Below are positions 1-6,645 of a stretch of DNA of 9,595 bases, piece by piece (the stretch's first letter is position 1; each line of letters starts with the position of its first letter). Source of the stretch: Acidobacteriota bacterium (GTDB lineage: Bacteria; Acidobacteriota; Terriglobia; UBA7540). Position numbers and translations under genes: made by a program. The stretch lies in NCBI GenBank assembly GCA_003165615.1, contig PLWR01000103.1, forward strand, positions 1 through 9,595, in the 5' to 3' direction. The notes under the pieces are model-generated. The model made no database searches and was not told where the DNA came from. It was given only the letters and a program-made list of their open reading frames with translations.

Positions 1-18
1 TACATTATGGGCTAACGA

Positions 19-396
19 ATGTCTCAATTTTGGGGTTCACTCCAGTTTCCCTCGGTGACCATGGTGGATTGGTCAACGGGACAGCCCAACGCCCGCTACT
101 GGGTACTCAAACTGCTCCACGACAACTTCGGGCCGGGCGACAAGCTCATGGATACCCGTGTTAACACGCCCTACGTTTACGCGATGGGAATTGTCACTCG
201 GGAGGGCAAGCATAAGGTGCTGCTGGTGAACAAGCGTGACCGTACATTCGTGGTGTCGGTACCCGGCGCGGCAACCGGCCATGTGGACGTCGTGGACCAG
301 CAGACGGCTTCCCGCCCGCCTGCCATCGGCCAACTCCATAGTGACGAGGTGACCTTGGGGGGCTTGGCGGTGGCGGTGGTGACGCTCGCGAAATAG
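19..396 (+). CDS. C-terminal fragment of a secreted-type glycoside hydrolase (GH39-like tail)
   Basis: The readable frame gives 125 residues with no catalytic domain. It resembles the end of a (beta/alpha)8 glycoside hydrolase followed by a small beta-sandwich: a MVDWSTGQPNARYWVLK segment near residues 15–31, LLHDNFGPGD after it, then a strand-rich part with KVLLVNKRDRTF (about 66–77) and LGGLAVAVVTL at the end. I associate this tail with GH39-like enzymes of Acidobacteriota, from memory only; the exact family is uncertain. The ATG at 19 is probably not a real start: there is no ribosome binding site and TAA at 13–15 blocks this frame, but the next frame upstream (bases 2–19) reads TLWANE, which would join well to the SQFWG after position 21 if one base were missing. 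So this is probably the 3' end of a larger, frame-broken gene that begins outside the window. It ends 12 bases before the rhaM remnant, whose Shine-Dalgarno overlaps its stop. Confidence 0.6.
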   Translation: MSQFWGSLQFPSVTMVDWSTGQPNARYWVLKLLHDNFGPGDKLMDTRVNTPYVYAMGIVTREGKHKVLLVNKRDRTFVVSVPGAATGHVDVVDQQTASRPPAIGQLHSDEVTLGGLAVAVVTLAK

Positions 397-408
397 GAGA
401 GCACCTCC

Positions 409-575
409 ATGCCCCACGTAGCTTTTCAACTCCGGTTACGGCCGGGCACCATTGAGGAGTATGAAAAGGCTCACTTGCATGTGGGGCCGGACAAGACTCA
501 ACGCAGAGCTCCCGCAAATGAATCCACTCCAATTCTTCGGTAGTGGTGTCGATTGCGAGATACGGGCGCTCCGAG
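409..575 (+). pseudogene. rhaM: Truncated, frameshifted L-rhamnose mutarotase
   Basis: RhaM interconverts the alpha and beta anomers of L-rhamnose in the cytoplasm and is normally about 105 residues. The ATG at 409 has AGGAG at 395–399, overlapping the preceding stop codon. The first 26 residues match the family well: MPHVAFQLRLRPGTIEEYEK followed by AHLHV, including the His of the (R/A)H motif. In this frame translation ends after 44 residues at TAG 541–543. After a one-base shift near 481 the other frame regains family-like sequence: a Trp right after HV, LNAEL, then QFFGSGVDCEI, comparable to the usual LLAEL…YSIFR-GLDLF. All similarity stops about 6 bases before the inverted repeat at 581, so roughly half the protein is gone. 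The N-terminal assignment is strong; the second-frame continuation is weaker and rests on recalled family sequences. Confidence 0.68.
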
Positions 576-580
576 GTGCA

Positions 581-664
581 GTCATTCCCGCGAAGGCGGG
601 AATCCACCCCGTCATCGCATTTCTAGTGGCTTGTGAAGTGGATTCCCGCCTTCGCGGGAATGAC
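581..664. repeat. Perfect 27-bp inverted repeat, MITE/REP-like element
   Basis: The arms are 581–607 and 638–664; they are exact reverse complements (GTCATTCCCGCGAAGGCGGG plus AATCCAC) around a 30-base centre. Each arm is itself a hairpin: ATTCCCGC, a 4-base loop, GCGGGAAT (584–603 and 642–661). Sequences of this GTCATTCCCGCGAA-GCGGGAATCCA type are scattered in intergenic DNA of many unrelated bacteria, and translate into spurious IPAKAGIH / DSRLRGND peptides, as they do here. No clear target-site duplication is visible. It lies between the rhaM remnant and the GH116 promoter and could also act as a terminator or mRNA stabiliser. Confidence 0.88.
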
Positions 665-722
665 CAGTGCTTCAAAGAAGATTCCCATTCCAAATGACGC
701 CAGCACCAATTCTTCTTGGCAC

Positions 723-752
723 TTGACTCCGCGCCCTGCCATCGCATATATC
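723..752 (+). promoter_or_regulatory. Predicted sigma70-type promoter for the GH116 gene
   Basis: TTGACT (723–728, five of six to consensus) is separated by 18 bases from TATATC (747–752, four of six). Transcription would start near 759, leaving a leader of about 26 bases that holds the AAGGAG ribosome binding site at 773–778. The site lies just outside the repeat element, so the gene would not depend on the decayed operon upstream. Confidence 0.45.
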
Positions 753-784
753 CATTCTCCGCGAATTCGCCGAAGGAGCTTTAC

Positions 785-3295
785 ATGAAAAGACGCGATG
801 CACTGAAAAGTCTCATCGCCGGTTTGGCGGCCCACCCCACTTTCAACTCGCTGGCTGCCCAGGCCCTTCCCCAGAATACGGGCAAGCTCTTCCCTACCGA
901 TCTCCCCTATCAGAAATGGGTGGAATTCCCCGCCGAGGGCTTCAGCCATCGCGCCTGTGGGCTGATCTACAACCAGTTGCAGCCACCACGGCAGGGGATG
1001 GCCCTGGGCGGAATCGACACGGGGTACATGAGTTTGGAAGTCGATGGAACACTGGGATACTGCACAGTCTTCAATTCCATCGATCCCCAGCGCGGACCCC
1101 TGGCGCTGCCCTTATTGGGGATGAGCGTGGGCGATAACGTCTGGACGCTCGCCGGCCCGCGCAGCACGTTCGGCGAATACACGTGGATTCCCGGCCGGCA
1201 AATTCAAACGGCCGCGCGGGTTCACTATTGGGGACACTATCCGGTTGTGGACATGGAATTTGAAATGCCCGGAAGCCCGGTGAGCGCCGGCGTGCGCGCC
1301 TGGTCTCCTTTCCTTCCGGGAGACTCTGCCACCAGCAACACCCCGGGAACCGTTTTCGATGTCCATCTGCGCAATGTGAGTAAGACTCCGCAGGAAGGGC
1401 GGCTCGCCTTCATGTTCCCCGGCCCCACCCAAGCCGAGGCCCAGATTACCAATGGCAGTCCCCGGATTCAGAGGGAGCACCCGCACATCCAATGGGTCGC
1501 CACCGCCCCCAAACCCACTCGCGCCTTGCGGCAGCAGGTTCGGGGAGATTTCTCCGGCCTGGTCGTTACTTCCGAAGCGGTGAAAGAAATTGGTTACGCC
1601 CTCGGTGTGGTGGGCGACGTCGAGGTCAGCACGGGAGGAGGATTGGTGGGTGGAGCCAGCGCGGGCACGCCGGAAGGCGAACCGCCTGAAACTTCCTATC
1701 ATCGCAGCCGGGTTTGGACCACCATCGGCACCGCCCTGCCCGAACCAAAGGAGAACGACTTTACCGGCTCCGTCTCCGTGGCTTACCAACTCAACCCGGC
1801 GGAAGAGAAGACCGTTCGCTTCGTGCTCGCCTGGATGGCTCCGATGTGGATCGGGGAGGGACCGCACACTTTTATGCATAAGTACGCCGAGCGGTTCAAG
1901 AGCGCTCTGGAGGTTGCGCAATTCCTCAGCCGCGATCACGATTCTCTTCTCCGCCGCGTCCTGGGCTGGCAAGACGTCATCTTTGGCGAGCGGCAGCTCC
2001 CGGTGTGGCTGCGCGAAGCACTGATTAATATTCTCTATCTTTTCCCCGTCAACAGCCTGTGGGCAGCGATGCGGCCGCCCATCGGTCCGTGGTGTGATCC
2101 CAAAGACGGCCTGTTCGGCATGATTGACGGGCTTGTGGAAGACCCCGGCATGGAGCCCCTGCCTGACACCTTTTATGCCAACGCGCCGATTGTGTACTTC
2201 TTCCCCGATCTCGCGCGCTCAACCTTGCGGGGTTACAAAGCCTATCAATTCACCAATGGCCAGGCCCCCTGGGTTTTTGGCGGCATCATCGGGGGGGCCA
2301 AGGGCGGCTATGAACCGACAGCAGGGACGGAAATGGCCTCACCCTCGCCCGGCTATCAGTCCACCACCACCGGGCCCAGTTACGTGGATATGGTCGACCG
2401 CTACTGGCAGCGCACCGGGGACGCGGAGTTCTTGAAGGAATTCTACCCCTCGGTAAAGAGCAACACCATCTTCACCATGTCGCTGCGCCACGGGGATGGC
2501 GAAGGGAATGTGATCAGTGTGCCGGATGGAAACCAGGACCCCAATCGATCGATGCCCCACCCGGGCATCCTGCTGGAATGGTTTGAATGGGTCCAGTGGT
2601 TCGGCATGGCGTCGCATGTGGGAGGGATCCACCTCGCCACCTTGCGAATGATGGAACGCATGGCGAAAAAAATCGGCGACCAGGCCTTTGCCCAGCAGTG
2701 CAAGGACTGGTTGGCCCAGGGAAGCCACGCCATGGAAACTCAATTATGGGGCGGCAGCTATTACCTGCCTTATTATGAAGTCAAAACAGGTAAGAAATCG
2801 GATGATATCTTTGCGTACCAACTGGATGGGGACTGGATGGCAAAGTTCCATGGCTTGCCCCCAGTTTTTCGTCCGGATCGCGCCAAAACCGCCCTCGATA
2901 CCATCGCGAAGACCTGCGCCCGTCTGACACCTTACGGGGCCACCAACTTTGCCCACCCGGACGGCAGCTATGTTGAGGATATTGGATATGGCCCGAACAC
3001 TTTCTTTGTGCCCGAGGTGTACATGCTGGCCATGACCTACATGTATGCCGGCGAGCGCGAGTTTGGATTGGAGTTGGCGCGCCGGTGCGCCCAGGCCTTG
3101 ATCGACAACGGTGGGGAATGGAATCAGCCTAACATGCTTCGCGGCGATACCGGGATTGAACTCTTCGGCAGCCATTACGATCAGAACATGATGTTATGGG
3201 CCATGCCCGCCGCCCTCGAGGGCAAGGACATCGCCGCCGCCTGCGCGCCCGGGGGTCTGGTGGACCGGGTGATTCAGGCGGCCAGGAAATCGTAG
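785..3295 (+). CDS. Tat-exported GH116 (GBA2-like) glycoside hydrolase, divergent active site
   Basis: The 836-residue product is a homologue of GH116 retaining beta-glucosidases/glucosylceramidases. Start 785 is chosen because AAGGAG at 773–778 precedes it by 6 bases and a twin-arginine leader follows (KRRDALKSLIAGLAA, then an Ala-rich region to LAAQA near residue 27), so the enzyme should be exported folded to the periplasm. The GBA2-type N-terminal domain shows ALGGIDTG at 73–80 and FVLAWMAP near 350; the (alpha/alpha)6 catalytic domain begins near 405 (LPVWLREALINILYLF). Aligned by eye to GBA2 and TxGAC116, the LEG nucleophile site reads IDG (Asp448), the acid/base TYD site reads FEW (Glu601), and the sugar-binding Asp corresponds to Asp461. 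VGGIHLATLRMM and the C-terminal MLWAMPAALEG are typical helices. Family membership is well supported; the substrate is unknown, and with altered catalytic positions it may not be a glucosidase. A Sco-like gene follows 34 bases downstream. Confidence 0.85.
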   Translation: MKRRDALKSLIAGLAAHPTFNSLAAQALPQNTGKLFPTDLPYQKWVEFPAEGFSHRACGLIYNQLQPPRQGMALGGIDTGYMSLEVDGTLGYCTVFNSIDPQRGPLALPLLGMSVGDNVWTLAGPRSTFGEYTWIPGRQIQTAARVHYWGHYPVVDMEFEMPGSPVSAGVRAWSPFLPGDSATSNTPGTVFDVHLRNVSKTPQEGRLAFMFPGPTQAEAQITNGSPRIQREHPHIQWVATAPKPTRALRQQVRGDFSGLVVTSEAVKEIGYALGVVGDVEVSTGGGLVGGASAGTPEGEPPETSYHRSRVWTTIGTALPEPKENDFTGSVSVAYQLNPAEEKTVRFVLAWMAPMWIGEGPHTFMHKYAERFKSALEVAQFLSRDHDSLLRRVLGWQDVIFGERQLPVWLREALINILYLFPVNSLWAAMRPPIGPWCDPKDGLFGMIDGLVEDPGMEPLPDTFYANAPIVYFFPDLARSTLRGYKAYQFTNGQAPWVFGGIIGGAKGGYEPTAGTEMASPSPGYQSTTTGPSYVDMVDRYWQRTGDAEFLKEFYPSVKSNTIFTMSLRHGDGEGNVISVPDGNQDPNRSMPHPGILLEWFEWVQWFGMASHVGGIHLATLRMMERMAKKIGDQAFAQQCKDWLAQGSHAMETQLWGGSYYLPYYEVKTGKKSDDIFAYQLDGDWMAKFHGLPPVFRPDRAKTALDTIAKTCARLTPYGATNFAHPDGSYVEDIGYGPNTFFVPEVYMLAMTYMYAGEREFGLELARRCAQALIDNGGEWNQPNMLRGDTGIELFGSHYDQNMMLWAMPAALEGKDIAAACAPGGLVDRVIQAARKS

Positions 3296-3316
3296 TCCCG
3301 TGACCCGACTCATGCT

Positions 3317-3323
3317 GGGGAGG
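3317..3323 (+). promoter_or_regulatory. Ribosome binding site deciding the start of the Sco-like lipoprotein
   Basis: GGGGAGG lies 6 bases before the ATG at 3330. Earlier in-frame starts (GTG 3300, ATG 3312) have no such site and would put ten extra residues, including two Arg, ahead of the lipoprotein signal. This favours 3330. Confidence 0.6.
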
Positions 3324-3329
3324 CTTGTA

Positions 3330-4202
3330 ATGCGCGCGCAACGGTTCATGGCAGGGCTTGTCGGCATCAGCATGGTATTTGCCCTGGCAGCGTGCCAAAC
3401 ACAAAAACCCTTGCCGGAGCAGCGCTTTGATCTGCGCGGAAAAGTAGTGGGGATCGACAAAAACGCAGGCACGGTGACGCTCGCGCACGAAGCCATCCCC
3501 GGTTACATGGCCGCCATGACCATGGATTATCCCCTCAAGGACAAGTGGGCTTTCGACATTCTTAAGCCGGGCCAAACCCTCCACGCCACCTTGGTGGTGG
3601 CGAGCGATCGCGCCTGGCTGGAAGGCGTTGTCGTTACCGAAGACGCCAAGCCGCAAAACAACTCGCTCGCCCCCACGGAATCAGTGCGCACGCCTCTGGG
3701 GGAAGAAGTTCCGGACTTTCCGCTCATCAATCAGGATGGCAAGCGCATTCATCTCCGTCAGTACCGCGGCAAGGCCTTGCTGCTGACCTTCATCTACACG
3801 CGTTGCCCGCTTCCCAACTTCTGTCCCTTGATGAGCAAGAACTTTGCCCAAATTTTGCAGCAGGTGGACATTGACCCGGCGCTTTCCCCATCTACCCACC
3901 TGCTCAGCATCAGCATCGATCCGGAGTATGACAAGCCCGCTGTCCTGCATGCCTATGGCCTGGACTGCGCGGGCAACCCGAATTCCTTCGATCATTGGGA
4001 ATTCGCTTCGGGCACGCCGGACCAGGTTCGCAAAGTTGCCGAATTCTTCGGGCTGAAATATTGGACCGAAGGTGGCCAGATTGTACACGCGCTGGTCACG
4101 GCGCTCATCGGCCCGGACGGAAAAGTGGTCAAGATTTACCGTGGCAATGATTGGCAACCGGCCGAGGTGCTATCCGATCTCCGGGCTCTCCCCCTCGGAT
4201 GA
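3330..4202 (+). CDS. CusF-like copper domain fused to Sco1/SenC-family thioredoxin-like lipoprotein
   Basis: A 290-residue predicted lipoprotein: the signal MRAQRFMAGLVGISMVFALA ends in the lipobox LAAC (Cys22), so it is anchored on the outer face of a membrane. Residues about 30–108 form a CusF-like periplasmic copper-binding domain (RGKVVGIDKNAGTVTLAHEAI, then a Met cluster Met60, Met63, Met65 in GYMAAMTM). Residues about 122–290 are a Sco1/SenC domain: VPDFPLINQDGKRIHLRQYR, then Cys159 and Cys165 in TRCPLPNFCPLMS, a SISIDPEYD segment, and His253 in VHALVTALIGPDG. Sco proteins deliver copper to, or reduce cysteines of, the CuA site of cytochrome c oxidase. The two Cys are separated by five residues rather than the classical three. 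It may be cotranscribed with the upstream GH116 gene (34-base gap), but the two functions are not obviously linked. No oxidase genes are in view. Confidence 0.88.
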   Translation: MRAQRFMAGLVGISMVFALAACQTQKPLPEQRFDLRGKVVGIDKNAGTVTLAHEAIPGYMAAMTMDYPLKDKWAFDILKPGQTLHATLVVASDRAWLEGVVVTEDAKPQNNSLAPTESVRTPLGEEVPDFPLINQDGKRIHLRQYRGKALLLTFIYTRCPLPNFCPLMSKNFAQILQQVDIDPALSPSTHLLSISIDPEYDKPAVLHAYGLDCAGNPNSFDHWEFASGTPDQVRKVAEFFGLKYWTEGGQIVHALVTALIGPDGKVVKIYRGNDWQPAEVLSDLRALPLG

Positions 4203-4216
4203 GGCAAGCGTAACGT

Positions 4217-4279
4217 CTGTTCGTTAGGTCCGCGGCTTTTCATCGCAAATCAGAGACAAGCCGCAGACCTTCAGAACAG
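4217..4279. terminator. Long hairpin between convergent genes, probable bidirectional terminator
   Basis: AGGTCCGCGGCTT (4226–4238) pairs with AAGCCGCAGACCT (4258–4270), 12 of 13 positions complementary, around a 19-base loop. Beyond a 3-by-3 internal mismatch the stem continues with CTGTTC (4217–4222) and GAACAG (4274–4279). It lies 15 bases after the Sco-like stop and about 60 bases from the stop of the opposing gene at 4340. There is no clear U-tract on either side, so a role as an intergenic repeat or RNA-stability element is also possible. Confidence 0.5.
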
Positions 4280-4339
4280 GCGCGCTACACCCACCCAAAG
4301 CGGGCTGCGCCCCTCAGGTTTCATCAGCGAATTCGCGTC

Positions 4340-6415
4340 TCAGTTTGCGGGCGGCTTACCTGCCTGAGGAACAAGTGACAGCGAATTGGTCTTCGCAGGT
4401 TTACTAGCCGGTGTCGGCTCGATTGCATCCTCAACGGTCTTGTCCACGTCTTTTGGCTTTCCAATCTTTTGTGTGGCCTCCACATTGGATACCAGGAATT
4501 CCGAGTAGGCATGATTGTTGCGGTAAACTCTACCATTCCAATCGAGGGTGACGGTCACCGCCTCCGGCAGCCAGAATCGCTGTGTCGCCTGCTTGAATTG
4601 GACGGCGTTGAATTTAATATCGGTGGTTTCCTTATCCAGCCTTACTTGGGGTAAAGGTGTCAAGAGATCTGAGGTAATACGTGTGATTTGGTAATTCTCC
4701 GCATCAATCCAGGCGAGTCCCTGGGTGTAAGTTGTCCTGGTGATATTTCCGTAGGTGAAGCTCCCCGACAGGCTGGTCTTCGCTGGTTCCTGGGCATAGG
4801 CGATCACGAAAGCACTGCGGCCTTTCACTTTCTGGCGTCCGAGCAGGCGGAAGGAGCTTCCGCTCTGGTAGGCAGGATGAAATACCAACGGAGCTGATAC
4901 GAATCCTTCCGTCAGCATGGCATCGTCGGACAATCCCATTTGGGGACTTTCCTTTCCCTGCCAATCCGCGCGATATTCGTCGATGGAAGGCCCCCACGGA
5001 TGATCAGGCGCCAACGCCAGATAGCGGTACTTATATTCATGAGCCGTACTCGTTTTTCCGTTGCGGTCCAGCCTTTCCTCGTGGACCTTCTCCACCGAAC
5101 AGATATTGGGAAGGCCGGTGAAAAGATCGGAAACATTCTTGCCTACTGCGGCGAGGATATCTTTCAGCAGTCCCTGGTCGGCGATAGCTTCGAAGTCCGG
5201 GAGATTTTGCGGAGGGTGGTGAAGATAATCAAGGGCTTCTACCCCCCGCGCCTGGGCCTTGGCAGCCGCGGCATGAAACGCCACTTCGTCCTTCTTCCTT
5301 TCCTGAATATGCGCCTGGAGTGCTCGCACTTGTGGTGGCATACTTTTGAGGTCGCGCCCGTTCAGATAAAGGTCCAACTCGTCGGTGGCTTCCTTGGCCG
5401 TCCCTGCCCACAAAAGGGCCTCGGCGTGCAAGAGCCTTGCTTCCGGCCCCGCGCCAGCAGCCAGGGCCTTCTTCAGGGTTTCGTTCCCGGAGTACCAGTT
5501 CAATTCCCGGCACTGGGAGCGGCCTAGTTCCTGAAGCGCCAAAGCGTCCTGGGGCGCATAGGTGAGCGCGTCCAAGAAATAGGCGCTGGCCTTGCCCGGC
5601 TCGTGCTTCCAGCTTACCAGCACTCCATAAGCCAATAACGGTTCGGGGCTGCCCACTTTTTGGTCCTTGATGATGGCGTTGACGGATTCCCCCAGCTCAT
5701 GCCATGGATCGTTCCAATCCCCCCAGCTCAACTCCGCCAGAGCCAGCATGGTGCGGCACTTCAGGCACAAGGGGCTGAGGCTAGCCGCCTTGTCTAAGTC
5801 GAGCACCGCCTTGTCCGGGTGGTCGCCGCGGTCGAGAAACTCCTGCACGCCGCGTGCATAGTCCTTTTGTTCCTTGGCCGCCAATCCGTCGGCGGGTCCA
5901 AGTTGCCGGAGCCGCGGGGCGAGGCCCTTGATCAAATCGGCCGGAGAAAGCAGGTTTGGATCCTCGGGCTCAACAGGACGCAACGTAATGGCGATGCTGA
6001 GGTTATTGACTGGTACTCCCATTTCCGCAATCTTGTGTGCTACCTGAAAACCTCTCTTGGTCACCTTCAGGGTAGCAACGAAATGCCTGCCCGACTCCTC
6101 ATCAAATAAATTGAAGTCAGCTTGAAAGTCACCATCCTTGTCAGTCACGAGATGTTGGAAAGCAGCTCCCACGTTGTTGGTTATTTCCACCGTGGCTTTG
6201 GCCACGGGACCACCCCGGAGCGAATAGACCCTCCCCGCCAGGGTCTTGTGCATCTGGGGTCGAAAGGTACGGGCTTCAAATTCATCTCCCGTCGAAGTAG
6301 CCCCAATGCCCCCCCCCGCCGAAATGCCGTTCCCAATTGGACCTTGCGCCATTAAGCTTAACGGCAGGAGGAAGAACGCTGCGGACATGAAAGCGCTGGC
6401 GGAAAAACGGGGCAT
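4340..6415 (-). CDS. Secreted protein: regulatory-like domain, TPR-like helices, C-terminal beta domain
   Basis: The 691-residue product has unknown function. Start at 6415 is preferred over the longer frame (6475) because AGAGG lies 7 bases upstream and a clean signal peptide follows (MPRFSASAFMSAAFFLLPLS, cleavage after LMA near 23). A Gly-rich stretch at 25–43 is followed by a carboxypeptidase-regulatory-like beta-sandwich at about 58–135 (LAGRVYSLRGGPVAKATVEI, then VTDKDGDFQADF). Residues about 185–395 are helical and TPR-like, with a CLKC pair near 230 and repeated A-x-E-L and LDALTYAPQDALALQELG patterns. The last third (about 410–650) is strand-rich with several Tyr/Trp motifs (WGPSIDEYRADW, RLLGRQKVKGRSAFVIAY, YRNNHAYSEFLV), reminiscent of lipoprotein-carrier-like periplasmic folds; this is a guess. 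The tail is Lys/Pro-rich. A G9 tract lies in codons 33–36. It is transcribed divergently from the FHA–GAF–PP2C gene. Confidence 0.8.
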   Translation of the reverse strand: MPRFSASAFMSAAFFLLPLSLMAQGPIGNGISAGGGIGATSTGDEFEARTFRPQMHKTLAGRVYSLRGGPVAKATVEITNNVGAAFQHLVTDKDGDFQADFNLFDEESGRHFVATLKVTKRGFQVAHKIAEMGVPVNNLSIAITLRPVEPEDPNLLSPADLIKGLAPRLRQLGPADGLAAKEQKDYARGVQEFLDRGDHPDKAVLDLDKAASLSPLCLKCRTMLALAELSWGDWNDPWHELGESVNAIIKDQKVGSPEPLLAYGVLVSWKHEPGKASAYFLDALTYAPQDALALQELGRSQCRELNWYSGNETLKKALAAGAGPEARLLHAEALLWAGTAKEATDELDLYLNGRDLKSMPPQVRALQAHIQERKKDEVAFHAAAAKAQARGVEALDYLHHPPQNLPDFEAIADQGLLKDILAAVGKNVSDLFTGLPNICSVEKVHEERLDRNGKTSTAHEYKYRYLALAPDHPWGPSIDEYRADWQGKESPQMGLSDDAMLTEGFVSAPLVFHPAYQSGSSFRLLGRQKVKGRSAFVIAYAQEPAKTSLSGSFTYGNITRTTYTQGLAWIDAENYQITRITSDLLTPLPQVRLDKETTDIKFNAVQFKQATQRFWLPEAVTVTLDWNGRVYRNNHAYSEFLVSNVEATQKIGKPKDVDKTVEDAIEPTPASKPAKTNSLSLVPQAGKPPAN
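6309..6317 (-). repeat. G9 mononucleotide tract in the 5' coding part
   Basis: Nine consecutive C on the plus strand read as G9 in the minus-strand gene, covering codons 33–36 (Ala-Gly-Gly-Gly), just after the signal peptide. Runs of this length can gain or lose bases by slippage, which would switch the reading frame. Confidence 0.9.
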
Positions 6416-6422
6416 GATGGAG

Positions 6423-6427
6423 CCTCT
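6423..6427 (-). promoter_or_regulatory. Ribosome binding site deciding the start at 6415
   Basis: On the minus strand AGAGG lies 7 bases before the ATG at 6415–6413 and immediately precedes a good signal peptide. The longer in-frame start at 6475 would put 20 hydrophilic or mixed residues before it. Confidence 0.5.
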
Positions 6428-6584
6428 TCTGGCGGAAATTCCCACAAATATAGCTTGCATTTTAACGAAACTCATTGCTGATAGCCAGCGGAATCACGCC
6501 CCGCGGAATCACATCACGGGACCGCACAAGTTCTCACGGCCAGAATGTCCGGATGTGGGGAAGGTATTAAGATTTTTGAAAAGT

Positions 6585-6612
6585 GTGCGACAAACGCACC
6601 CTTTGTTATAAT
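6585..6612 (+). promoter_or_regulatory. Extended -10 promoter with an overlapping inverted repeat (possible operator)
   Basis: TGTTATAAT at 6604–6612 is a perfect extended -10 element (TG, one base, TATAAT). No good -35 hexamer sits at 16–18 bases, as is usual for extended -10 promoters. In that place there is a short inverted repeat GTGCG-acaaa-CGCAC (6585–6599), a candidate protein-binding site. Transcription from near 6619 gives a leader of about 27 bases before ATG 6646, and excludes the earlier in-frame ATG at 6583. Confidence 0.5.
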
Positions 6613-6645
6613 GGCGTTCGTTCCGTTCAGGATTCAGCGATTCAG

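Noticed and set aside
452..697. Plus-strand ORF of 81 codons running through the inverted repeat
   Set aside because: Its IPAKAGIH and DSRLRGND parts are translations of the repeat arms, a well-known spurious pattern. Only its early part may reflect the shifted frame of the rhaM remnant.
436..949. Minus-strand ORFs (436–747 and 623–949) over the repeat and the GH116 start
   Set aside because: They contain the same repeat-derived peptides, have no ribosome binding site, and overlap the promoter and start of a well-supported gene.
1112..1972. 286-codon minus-strand ORF inside the GH116 gene
   Set aside because: Antisense shadow of a GC-rich coding region; low-complexity Gly/Arg/His-rich translation with no family resemblance.
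4940..5527. 195-codon plus-strand ORF opposite the 4340–6415 gene
   Set aside because: The opposite strand has a signal peptide, a ribosome binding site and recognisable domains; this ORF has none.
6447..6475. Possible minus-strand promoter (TATATT at 6447–6452) for the 4340–6415 gene
   Set aside because: No acceptable -35 hexamer at any normal spacing and no extended -10; too weak to annotate.
6583..6645. Longer N-terminus for the FHA protein from ATG 6583
   Set aside because: It would start upstream of the TGTTATAAT promoter element, adds 21 unrelated residues, and lacks a ribosome binding site.
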